From: Sutcliffiella horikoshii
Lineage (GTDB): Bacteria > Bacillota > Bacilli > Bacillales > Bacillaceae_I
NCBI RefSeq assembly: GCF_021991925.1
Contig: NZ_RXZI01000001.1
Span: forward strand, 372,001 to 436,000
Direction of reading: 5' to 3'
DNA: 64,000 nt
The position numbers and the translations under genes were made by a program. The notes beneath the pieces are model-generated. The model searched no databases and had not been told where the DNA came from. It was given only the letters and a program-made list of their open reading frames with translations. Of this stretch, positions 51,084-58,610 are shown piece after piece (the first letter of the stretch is position 1; each line of letters begins with the position of its first letter).

Positions 51084-53294
51084 ATGAATAAGCTCAAAAA
51101 CCTGTATTTCAAAAGCATAGAATTTGTTGTTGGCTTTGTATCATCAAGCTGGAGATTTATGTTATCGGGTCTATTATTCTACATAACCATCTTCGTTTTG
51201 TTTATGAGTTATTTTTTTTATACAGGAGCGGGGAAATGGTTTGATATGGTTTTTGTCATAGGAACAGGGGCTCTTGCTTTGGTGCTTGGGGTGTTACTGA
51301 CCCTTCTACTGCTGAAAATATTGGAGAGGATACCGAAGCTTCTAGTAGCGGTCATCATTGGGGCGATTTGCGTTGTCTATAGCGTAGGTACTTTTATGGG
51401 CCCTTTCTTCCGGTTAATGGGGGTTACCGTTATCGTGCTGGGTGCCCTTATTGGTGTAGCAACATTTTTATATAAAAGGGGCGGGAAAGCCCTTTTTCTT
51501 ACCTTTTCTATTTTCATATTAGTGGTGCACGGAATTCTGATGTATTTTACACTTACAGATGGTAAGGAAGGACCATGGTCCTTAGGTCTTTCACAAGGCG
51601 AATCATCGCTAGAGAACCCTGCTAACAAAGGCAACTACAACATTCAATATTTTACATATGGAAGTGGTGAAGATAAGCAAAGGGAAGAGTATTCAGATGT
51701 TATGTTTAAAACTCATACAGTCAATATGTCCCCTTTTATTGTTCATCCTAAAGGATTGAATAAACGGTACAGGGAATGGTTATGGGGGTTTGATCTTAAA
51801 AACGCTCCGTTGAATGGAAGGGTATGGATGCCCAAAAGCGAGGAAGAAGAAAGATTTCCTTTAGTACTTATTGTCCATGGGAACCATAACATGGCTGATT
51901 TTTCAGATGGTGGTTACTCCTATCTTGGAGAACTGCTTTCTAGCAAGGGATATATCGTTGTTTCTGTAGATCAGAATTTTATTAATTCAGGAAAAACAGG
52001 ACATATCGGGTGGGATAATGCTGGTAGGGCTTGGTTGTTGTTGAAGCATTTGGAGCTGTGGCAAAACTGGAATGCCGACAAAGCACATGCGCTCTTTAAC
52101 AAAGTAGATATGGAAAATATTGCCCTGATCGGCCATTCACGGGGAGGGGAAGCCGTTAGCATTGCCTCATTGTTCAATGAATTGGACCGCTTTCCTAACA
52201 ATGCAAAGATCAGTATGAATTTTGATTTCTCCATCAAGTCCTTAATTGGTTTATCCCCAGGAGATGGTCGGTTTAAGCCAGGCGACCAGCCAGTTGTTTT
52301 AGAAGATGTGAATTATCTCACCATTCATGGAGGAAATGATACGGATCATACGAGTTATTGGGGGATGAGGCAATTCCAGAGGGTGAACTTCTCAGATGAT
52401 TTTGACGGATTTAAAAGTAGCATCTACATAAATGGTGGAAACCATGGTCAATTCAATTCAGACTGGGAAGTGGATCAGCCAAGTCCCTATTGGTGGTTTA
52501 TGAATAGAAGAGAATTGATGGAACCAGAAATGCAAAGGGATATTACCAAGCTATATGTGTCGTCATTCCTTGATGCCACATTAAAAGGGCATAGGGAATA
52601 TCGAAAATTCTTTTCTGATAAACATGCTGTGGCATCGTATTTACCGGTTGATCCCCTTAGGATAAGATACGATGATAGTGACTTTCAGCCTATTACTACA
52701 TTTGAAGAAGATGTAGATGTTACAAGTACAACCCACGAGGATGGCAGGCTACAAGGATACAATCTTCATGTGTGGAAAGAAGTAAACTTGCTTCAAAGAA
52801 ATAAAGAACACCAGGATAACCAAGTTGTCAAACTAGGGTGGAAGAATGGCAACAGTCGTTATAATGTGGTCTTGCCAGAAGACTTATCAGCTGGGTTGAA
52901 AAAAGAAACAGTGTTAAGATTTGATGCGATACAAGCGCATTCCACAAGATATGAGTTTTATCATATACCGATTCCCAAAGGATATAAGGATGCTGCCATC
53001 CCTATCACAATAACGGTCAAACCAAAAGGAACGAATAGGTTAGATAGTAGAATTAGAAAGACAGTATATATTGAGCCAACCTATACTACCAAGCTCTATC
53101 GATTTGATTGGTGGAATGAGCGCATTGGCAATCAATTTGAGCATATGCTCCAAACATACGAGGTGCCACTGAATTTTCTCGAGGAAGCTTTTCCTGGTTT
53201 GGATTACACGACCATTAATGAAGTAACATTTGAATTTAATCAAACGGAAAGCGGTTTACTATTTTTAGATAACATCGGCTTTCAAAATGAATAA
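51084..53294 (+). CDS. Large membrane-anchored alpha/beta hydrolase
   Basis: 736 residues. Four or five N-terminal membrane helices (about 15-160), then an extracytoplasmic alpha/beta hydrolase domain: oxyanion HGNHN (about 268), nucleophile GHSRGGEA (about 352), catalytic Asp in GGNDTDHTSY (about 420) and His in INGGNHGQF (about 455). A beta-rich C-terminal domain of about 200 residues (from about 535) follows. This layout is known in Bacillus but unnamed; the substrate may be a cell-wall or lipid ester. ATG 51084 follows AGAGGACTAGGGGAT. A hairpin lies between it and the next gene. Confidence 0.84.
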   Translation: MNKLKNLYFKSIEFVVGFVSSSWRFMLSGLLFYITIFVLFMSYFFYTGAGKWFDMVFVIGTGALALVLGVLLTLLLLKILERIPKLLVAVIIGAICVVYSVGTFMGPFFRLMGVTVIVLGALIGVATFLYKRGGKALFLTFSIFILVVHGILMYFTLTDGKEGPWSLGLSQGESSLENPANKGNYNIQYFTYGSGEDKQREEYSDVMFKTHTVNMSPFIVHPKGLNKRYREWLWGFDLKNAPLNGRVWMPKSEEEERFPLVLIVHGNHNMADFSDGGYSYLGELLSSKGYIVVSVDQNFINSGKTGHIGWDNAGRAWLLLKHLELWQNWNADKAHALFNKVDMENIALIGHSRGGEAVSIASLFNELDRFPNNAKISMNFDFSIKSLIGLSPGDGRFKPGDQPVVLEDVNYLTIHGGNDTDHTSYWGMRQFQRVNFSDDFDGFKSSIYINGGNHGQFNSDWEVDQPSPYWWFMNRRELMEPEMQRDITKLYVSSFLDATLKGHREYRKFFSDKHAVASYLPVDPLRIRYDDSDFQPITTFEEDVDVTSTTHEDGRLQGYNLHVWKEVNLLQRNKEHQDNQVVKLGWKNGNSRYNVVLPEDLSAGLKKETVLRFDAIQAHSTRYEFYHIPIPKGYKDAAIPITITVKPKGTNRLDSRIRKTVYIEPTYTTKLYRFDWWNERIGNQFEHMLQTYEVPLNFLEEAFPGLDYTTINEVTFEFNQTESGLLFLDNIGFQNE

Positions 53295-53297
53295 ATT

Positions 53298-53353
53298 TAC
53301 CCACTCTCCCCCATAGTAATGATAGTAGCTAACGACCATGGGGAGAGTGGGTA
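53298..53353 (+). promoter_or_regulatory. Long hairpin that buries the ribosome site of the following gene
   Basis: TACCCACTCTCCCCCAT (53298-53314) pairs with ATGGGGAGAGTGGGTA (53338-53353) over 16 bp with one bulge. The right arm contains GGGGAGAG, the only Shine-Dalgarno for ATG 53358. There is no U-tract, so it is not a good terminator; it looks like a translational gate or a processed intercistronic stem. Confidence 0.7.
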
Positions 53354-53357
53354 GAAT

Positions 53358-54623
53358 ATGAGAAAAATACAGCTCCTGTTTATGATCACTATTATTTTAT
53401 TTCCTCTAGGTGCAGCAGAATCAAGCGTGCTGCCGAATCCTACTACAATTCAGCTAAACAAACCATCCCGACATATTCTCTATGATATTGAAAAACCTAA
53501 AGAAAAGGAGGTGAAAGCGCCCCTTCTTGTACACTTCATTGATGTTGGGCAAGGGGATGCCATCCTTTTACAAACGCCGAACGGGTCTAACATTTTGGTA
53601 GATACAGGTCCCAAAAAATCAGCTGCACAATTATTAGCCTATTTGAAAAAAATTAAGGTCAACTTTATAGATCTTTTGGTGATAACACACCCGGACTTCG
53701 ATCATATTGGAGGAATACCTTCTTTATTGGAAAAAATTCCAGTAAAAAAAATCTTGGATAGTGGAAAGGCTCATACGACTTTAACATTTATCCAATACAA
53801 ACAATACGTATGGAACAATATCGTCCCTGTACAATATGCTAAAGAAAAAATGAAGCTGCAGGTGGATCCAGACCTAAAGATTAGAGTGCTAAACAGTGGA
53901 TCGGAGGAAAAAGAGACGAACAATGCCTCTATTGTCCTCCATCTCACCTATGGAGATATTCAATTTCTGTTGATGGGCGACACGGAGGAAGAGGAGGAGA
54001 AAAGACTTAGCAGGAAATACAACCTTGAATCCACTATCCTTAAAGTGGCACACCACGGATCAAACAGCTCTTCGACAGCATCATTTTTAACGGATGTGCA
54101 ACCGAAAATAGCCGTCATCTCTGCTGGGAAAAATAATGATTTTCACCATCCACATCTTCCTGTCGTTAGCAGATTGATTGAGAGTGGGGCAGATATCTAT
54201 AATACAGCGGAATCCGGAACCATTGTTTTCTCAACAGATGGAAAACTGTTGTATGTGAACAATCGCCCTTGGCTTTATGCCAACCAAAACAAAAAGGACT
54301 CTTCGAAGTCGGTCGTCATTACGGATTTGGATGTAAAAGGGGAAATGGTGACCATTGAAAATAAAAGTGATAAAACGGTTGATATGTCGTACTGGAAACT
54401 TGTAAGCAAAAAAGGTTACCAAACATATGATTTCCCAGTAGGTTACAAGCTTCAGTCAGGAGAAACAATTTATATTGCCTCTGGTGCACAGAAGCAACAC
54501 CTTAGACGTTATATACATTGGTTAAGTGACTACTTATGGAACAATGATGGCGACAAGGCACAACTTTACGACGATAAGGGCGAACTGGTAGATGAATTTG
54601 AAGTGGTGGTAGAAGGAGAATAG
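53358..54623 (+). CDS. Secreted ComEC-like metallo-beta-lactamase-fold protein with C-terminal lamin-tail domain
   Basis: 421 residues: signal peptide (LFMITIILFPLGAAES), an MBL domain (about 50-305) with THPDFDHIGG (metal motif), LMGDTEEEEE and VAHHGSNSSS, as in the ComEC/Rec2 nuclease domain, then a lamin-tail (LTD) domain (about 315-421) with YWKLVSKKGYQTYDF and NNDGDKAQLYDDKGELVDEF. Secreted MBL-LTD proteins occur in Bacillus and are thought to act on nucleic acids or phosphodiesters. It is not ComEC itself, as the channel helices are missing. Its ribosome site is in a hairpin. Confidence 0.88.
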   Translation: MRKIQLLFMITIILFPLGAAESSVLPNPTTIQLNKPSRHILYDIEKPKEKEVKAPLLVHFIDVGQGDAILLQTPNGSNILVDTGPKKSAAQLLAYLKKIKVNFIDLLVITHPDFDHIGGIPSLLEKIPVKKILDSGKAHTTLTFIQYKQYVWNNIVPVQYAKEKMKLQVDPDLKIRVLNSGSEEKETNNASIVLHLTYGDIQFLLMGDTEEEEEKRLSRKYNLESTILKVAHHGSNSSSTASFLTDVQPKIAVISAGKNNDFHHPHLPVVSRLIESGADIYNTAESGTIVFSTDGKLLYVNNRPWLYANQNKKDSSKSVVITDLDVKGEMVTIENKSDKTVDMSYWKLVSKKGYQTYDFPVGYKLQSGETIYIASGAQKQHLRRYIHWLSDYLWNNDGDKAQLYDDKGELVDEFEVVVEGE

Positions 54624-54704
54624 GTTTCATTTCTCTCGATTTGTGTTAAATAAGATGGTAAGATACTTTTTATGTTTATCACTGCGAGAAAATAATAAGG
54701 AGCC

Positions 54705-55193
54705 ATGACATTGAAAAAGCTAAAAAAACCAGTTCGTTTAGTGCTAGCCTTATTGATTAGTGTCTTTTTGTTTATTTCCTATATTCATTCGACCAAGGAA
54801 GAAGTAATTGCCTCTGTGGTAAGGGAGTCCAATCAAAACGGCGTTTCATTAAGCGTGCAAAATCCATACATAATGCCGATAAAAATTTATAAGGCCTCCA
54901 TGATTGATGCCAATAAAAACGAATTGCCTATCACGGTGTACAATATCCAGTTGAGTGGAGTTTATAGTGGTGGGGATTCCAGTGTCGACGAATCATTCAT
55001 GTCAACCCAGACAGAAGAATTCAAGGAGTTGGATGAAGTGACAATCCCTAGTGACGCCTCAAAATCTGATAAAATTTACAATATCTATCTTAAGGATTCA
55101 AAAGGTGATAAGACGGTAGTCAATGCAGAAAAAGTAACAGTATCATTCAAAGTGTTTTCATTCCTACCCTTTACCACCACCATTTCCATCTGA
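54705..55193 (+). CDS. Exported or membrane-anchored protein of unknown function
   Basis: 162 residues. A basic N-terminus and a membrane helix (LVLALLISVFLFISYIH) precede a beta-rich extracytoplasmic domain of about 125 residues (VSLSVQNPYIMPIKIYKASMI). No family recognised. A TTG at 54711 is spaced better from AAGGAG than the ATG at 54705, so either may be the start. Its terminator is split by element A6. Confidence 0.75.
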   Translation: MTLKKLKKPVRLVLALLISVFLFISYIHSTKEEVIASVVRESNQNGVSLSVQNPYIMPIKIYKASMIDANKNELPITVYNIQLSGVYSGGDSSVDESFMSTQTEEFKELDEVTIPSDASKSDKIYNIYLKDSKGDKTVVNAEKVTVSFKVFSFLPFTTTISI

Positions 55194-55214
55194 AGCGCTG
55201 CTAAATGCAGCGCT
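55194..55214 (+). repeat. Left copy of the duplicated terminator hairpin flanking element A6
   Basis: AGCGCTGC / GCAGCGCT 8-bp perfect stem with a 5-base loop. All 21 bases are repeated at 55595-55615. Here it is followed by CAGTG and no T-run. Confidence 0.87.
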
Positions 55215-55594
55215 CAGTGTGTAGACAAAGTCCAAAAATGATAAAAATCTCTAGTTGATCGCAGTGGAAGAAGCGGAGACTCCTCGAAAATGCTAACGCA
55301 TTTTCTTCGTGCGATGAATCGCTGTCGAAGTATTCCTTGTCCTGCGGGAGGAAGGGACATGGAAGACCCCGCAGGGCGTAGCCCGAGGAGGCTCAAGGTC
55401 GCCCCGCGGAAAGCGAAGCCTAGTGCGGAAATCAACAGCGGTATGGAACAGATTACTAAAATTATGAACTTTTTCAGTGGCCTGGGCGTAGCCCGAGGAG
55501 GCTTCCGGACCGCCCGCGGAAAGCAAAGTTCCTGCAACGAAGATCAACTCCTCCAACAGATAACCTAACTAATTTATAGTTTGTCCACAGTCTG
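55215..55594 (+). mobile_element. Terminator-inserted palindromic element, copy A6 (composite, about 380 bp)
   Basis: Left end CAGTGTGTAGACAAAGTCC and right end TTTGTCCACAGTCTG as in A4 and A5. The inside is a mosaic: a 5' core interrupted at GACTCCT by a roughly 58-base insert with palindrome GAAAATGC / GCATTTTC and TCCT on both sides; then a complete core that ends like A3 (GGAAATCAACAGCGG); then 42 bp of AT-rich sequence; then the 3' part of an A4-type core (GGGCGTAGCCCGAGGAGG onward). It looks like recombination between the two repeat subtypes. The rest of the gap (55616-55742) shows only an AT-rich stretch. Confidence 0.82.
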
Positions 55595-55621
55595 AGCGCT
55601 GCTAAATGCAGCGCTATTTTT
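55595..55621 (+). terminator. Intrinsic terminator, right copy of the duplicated hairpin
   Basis: AGCGCTGC / GCAGCGCT stem followed by ATTTTTGTT. Confidence 0.82.
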
Positions 55622-55751
55622 GTTGAAGTAGACTTGAAATCTTAGATTAAAAATGCCTAAGTTCGGGGAAATTAAGATAAGTTATGGCTAGGTAACGGAA
55701 TCTTTTTGAAATCTTTAGTGTTTAAGGCGATAAAGAGAGGGAATGTACATA

Positions 55752-56261
55752 ATGGAGATTGTCAAATACGACTACATTAACAGTTGGATAATTTTAGGAT
55801 CCGTATCGGACCCGCGTTGGTGGCTGTTATTTGTGTCAATTTTTTTTCCTTGGTTAATTTGGTGGAAAGTTGTGGATAGATCAAGGCTGTTTGAGATACT
55901 ATCATTTGGGCTTTTTTGGGCAGCAATGGCCACTTGGCTGGATTTGCTGGGCACTTCCTATAATATGTGGAGCTATCCATTCAAGTTAAATGAACATACT
56001 ACAACACTTCTTCCCGCAGACGTTTCGGTCATCCCAGTGATGTACATGCTACTTTATCAGTTCTCATCTACTTGGAAGGCTTATGCTTTCGGAAGTATCT
56101 TCATTGCGGTGATATTATCCTTTATCTTTGAACCCTTGTTTATACTATTTCAGATGTTCGAACTAATAACCTGGTCGCATACGGAGTCTCTAGTTTCCTT
56201 TTTTCTACTAGCAATCATCACTAAGGCAATCTTTATTTTTTTAAGAACTAACAAGAAATAG
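55752..56261 (+). CDS. Integral membrane protein, CBO0543-like family
   Basis: About 169 residues with five membrane helices and many Trp/Phe. WDLLGTSYNMWSYPFKL-like text in the middle (here TWLDLLGTSYNMWSYPFK) and PADVSVIPVMYMLLYQF are typical of the CBO0543 group of small Firmicute membrane proteins, of unknown function. ATG 55743 opens the frame, but ATG 55752 is better spaced from AGAGAGGGA. It stands alone before the tre operon. Confidence 0.75.
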   Translation: MEIVKYDYINSWIILGSVSDPRWWLLFVSIFFPWLIWWKVVDRSRLFEILSFGLFWAAMATWLDLLGTSYNMWSYPFKLNEHTTTLLPADVSVIPVMYMLLYQFSSTWKAYAFGSIFIAVILSFIFEPLFILFQMFELITWSHTESLVSFFLLAIITKAIFIFLRTNKK

Positions 56262-56287
56262 AGTTGATTTTCGTAGAAACTTTTTAG

Positions 56288-56368
56288 TTGACGAACATGT
56301 ATATACAAGTTAGACTTGTAATCGTTAGCATGTATATACAAGTTGAAATTTAAATGTAAGCGTTTATT
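56288..56368 (+). promoter_or_regulatory. Trehalose operon control region: two TreR boxes, promoter and cre
   Basis: CATGTATATACAAGTT occurs twice (56296-56311 and 56329-56344), each with the palindrome TGTATATACA, matching the TreR operator core of Bacillus. A promoter TTAGAC (56310-56315), 17-bp spacer, TATATA (56333-56338) has box 2 over its -10. TGTAAGCGTTTATT (56355-56368) matches the cre consensus at 12 of 14 positions just downstream. The layout predicts induction by trehalose-6-P through TreR and repression by CcpA. Confidence 0.82.
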
Positions 56369-56424
56369 AAAGGAAGTTAAACATAAAAAATTCGACCAAT
56401 ACAAAATTACTGGAGGGATTTAAG

Positions 56425-56934
56425 ATGTTCAAAAAGTTATTTGGCATGAAAGATACAACCGAAGCTCCTACCGAGGAAGTGATTCTAGCCCCACTAAGTG
56501 GTAGGGTTACAGAATTGAACGAAGTTCCTGATCCTACATTTTCACAAAAGATGATGGGGGACGGTTTAGCGATTGTTCCGACCGAAGGGGAGGTTGTTTC
56601 ACCTGTCGATGGGGAGGTAATACAGTTCTTCCACACAAAACATGCTATTGGCATCCGTTCCCAAAGCGGGGCGGAGATTTTAATCCATGTGGGTCTTGAA
56701 ACAGTTTCCATGAATGGTGAGGGCTTCGAGGGCCATGTAAGGGAAGGGGATAAAGTGAAAGCCGGTGATAAGCTAATCACTTTTGACCTTCATTTAATCA
56801 ATGAAAAAGCTGCAAGTACCATTACTCCAATCGTCATTACGAACGGAGAAAAGGTGGAAAACTTAGACAAAAAACTTTCAGATCAAGCGGTGAAAGGACA
56901 AACAGAAATATTCCATCTAAAAACAAAAGCATAA
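56425..56934 (+). CDS. PTS glucose-type IIA protein (Crr-like), first gene of the tre operon
   Basis: 169 residues of the EIIA-Glc fold. [10 protein letters not shown] holds the phosphorylated His (His88) and TKHAIGI the second active-site His (His73); GDGLAIVP and [11 protein letters not shown] are also conserved. It takes phosphate from HPr and passes it to a IIB domain. B. subtilis TreP lacks a dedicated IIA and borrows one from PtsG; here the operon brings its own. ATG 56425 follows TGGAGGG. Confidence 0.92.
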   Translation: MFKKLFGMKDTTEAPTEEVILAPLSGRVTELNEVPDPTFSQKMMGDGLAIVPTEGEVVSPVDGEVIQFFHTKHAIGIRSQSGAEILIHVGLETVSMNGEGFEGHVREGDKVKAGDKLITFDLHLINEKAASTITPIVITNGEKVENLDKKLSDQAVKGQTEIFHLKTKA

Positions 56935-56967
56935 AGAATCCTTATTTACATTAAGTAAGATAACGAA

Positions 56968-57073
56968 GCTGGATTGGGATGCAAGCTAGAGATTCGATTC
57001 CTTTTGCTATGGAGGTAGCACTTGCATGCAAGCCGAGGAAGCTTCCCAATTGCCCAATGCGTAGAGCGCCAGC
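56968..57073 (+). repeat. Possible diverged A-type repeat, copy A8, between the IIA gene and treP
   Basis: About 106 bp from GCTGGATTGGGATGC to GCGCCAGC. It keeps the sequence order of A7: GGATTGG, TTCC, TATGGAGGTAG, CAAGCCGAGGAAGCTTCCC and a late GCCCAATGCG, but is less GC-rich. The relationship is by eye only. It is transcribed within the tre operon. Confidence 0.45.
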
Positions 57074-57115
57074 ACTTTTATAAAGATAGAGTAGGCAAAC
57101 AGGAGGAATACAGAT

Positions 57116-58531
57116 ATGGACATAAGAAAACAGGCGGAAGAAATTGTCCAAGCCTTAGGGGGAAAAGAAAACGTAAGTGCAGCCACACATTGTGTGACTC
57201 GCCTTCGTTTGGCTTTGCATGATGAAAGCAAAGTGGATCAAGATGCCTTGGATAATATCGATGTGGTGAAAGGCTCCTTCTCAACAAATGGCCAGTTTCA
57301 GGTCGTAATTGGACAAGGAACAGTCAATAAAGTGTATAAGGAATTTGTTGATCTAACTGGTGTTGGAGAGGCTTCCAAGGATGAAGTGAAAAAAGCTGCA
57401 GAATCCAACTTGAATCCACTACAGCGTGCGATCAAAACATTGGCAGATATCTTCATTCCAATATTACCAGCCATCGTGACGGCCGGTCTGCTCATGGGTA
57501 TTAACAATCTTCTGACGGGTGAAGGCATTTTCTATAATGGGCAATCTGTCATTGATGTACATCCACAATGGGCTGATATTGCAAGTATCATCAATCTTAT
57601 AGCAAATACTGCTTTCGTCTTTCTGCCAGGATTGATTGGTTGGTCAGCAGCCAAACGGTTTGGTGGAAGCGAACTGCTGGGTATTGTGTTGGGGCTCATG
57701 CTAGTCCATCCGGATTTACTTAATGCCTGGGGCTATGCTGAGGCACAGGAAGATGGTGCCGTTGAAACTTGGAAGTTCTTCGGTTTGGAAATTGAGAAAG
57801 TGGGATACCAGGGACAAGTACTGCCAGTTCTGGTGGCAGCTTATGTATTAGCTAAAGTGGAACAGTTCTTATCTAAGCGGGTGAGCGATGCATTTCACAT
57901 GCTTATTGTCCCTCCGATTACCTTATTACTTACAGGCTTTGTAACCTTTGTTGCTATAGGACCTGTTACTTTTGCAATTGGTAATTTCCTAACTAACGGA
58001 TTTGTTAGTATCTTTGATGCTGTCCCTGCACTTGGTGGTTTGATTTATGGCGGACTTTATGCACCACTTGTCATTACGGGGATGCATCATACCTTTCTTG
58101 CGGTAGATTTCCAACTGATTGCAACAATCGGTGGGACATTCTTATGGCCAATGGTTGCCTTGTCTAACATTGCGCAAGGTTCTGCTGCTTTTGCCATGAT
58201 GTTGGCTACGAAGGATGAAAAGCTGAAAGGTTTAGCGTTAACATCGTCCATCTCAGCATGGTTGGGGATTACAGAACCGGCTATGTTCGGGGTAAACTTA
58301 CGATTCCGCTACCCATTCTTCGCTGCAATGATTGGTTCAGCCATAGCTGGTATTATCATTACATTGGCAGGAGTAAAGGCTCCATCCATTGGGGTTGGTG
58401 GGATTCCAGCATTCTTCTCTATTATGGCGGAATACTGGCCAATCTTCTTCCTTGGAATGGGGATCGTACTTGTCGTGCCATTCGCGATTACCTTCTTAAT
58501 AGCAAAAGTGAAAATGAGAAAAGAAGCATAA
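57116..58531 (+). CDS. treP: PTS trehalose-specific IIBC component
   Basis: 471 residues: IIB domain (about 1-85) with the phosphocysteine in ATHCVTRLRL (Cys26), a short linker, and the IIC glucose-type membrane domain with about ten helices. GMHHTFLAVDFQLI and ITEPAMFGVNLRFRYPF are the IIC sugar-site loops seen in TreP and SacP-type permeases. It imports trehalose as trehalose-6-phosphate. AACAGGAGGAATACAG precedes ATG 57116. An intrinsic terminator directly follows and may cut expression of the distal genes. Confidence 0.94.
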   Translation: MDIRKQAEEIVQALGGKENVSAATHCVTRLRLALHDESKVDQDALDNIDVVKGSFSTNGQFQVVIGQGTVNKVYKEFVDLTGVGEASKDEVKKAAESNLNPLQRAIKTLADIFIPILPAIVTAGLLMGINNLLTGEGIFYNGQSVIDVHPQWADIASIINLIANTAFVFLPGLIGWSAAKRFGGSELLGIVLGLMLVHPDLLNAWGYAEAQEDGAVETWKFFGLEIEKVGYQGQVLPVLVAAYVLAKVEQFLSKRVSDAFHMLIVPPITLLLTGFVTFVAIGPVTFAIGNFLTNGFVSIFDAVPALGGLIYGGLYAPLVITGMHHTFLAVDFQLIATIGGTFLWPMVALSNIAQGSAAFAMMLATKDEKLKGLALTSSISAWLGITEPAMFGVNLRFRYPFFAAMIGSAIAGIIITLAGVKAPSIGVGGIPAFFSIMAEYWPIFFLGMGIVLVVPFAITFLIAKVKMRKEA

Positions 58532-58532
58532 G

Positions 58533-58572
58533 AATTGTAAGAAGGGGTCGCCCCCTTTTTACAATTTTTTTA
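58533..58572 (+). terminator. Intrinsic terminator inside the tre operon
   Basis: ATTGTAA...GGGG / CCCC...TTACAAT stem closed by TCG, tail TTTTTTT. It lies between treP and the first glucosidase gene, so partial readthrough would lower the distal genes. Confidence 0.75.
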
Positions 58573-58610
58573 AGTTAAAAGCCTTATATAAACTTGAAGG
58601 GAGAGGTTGA

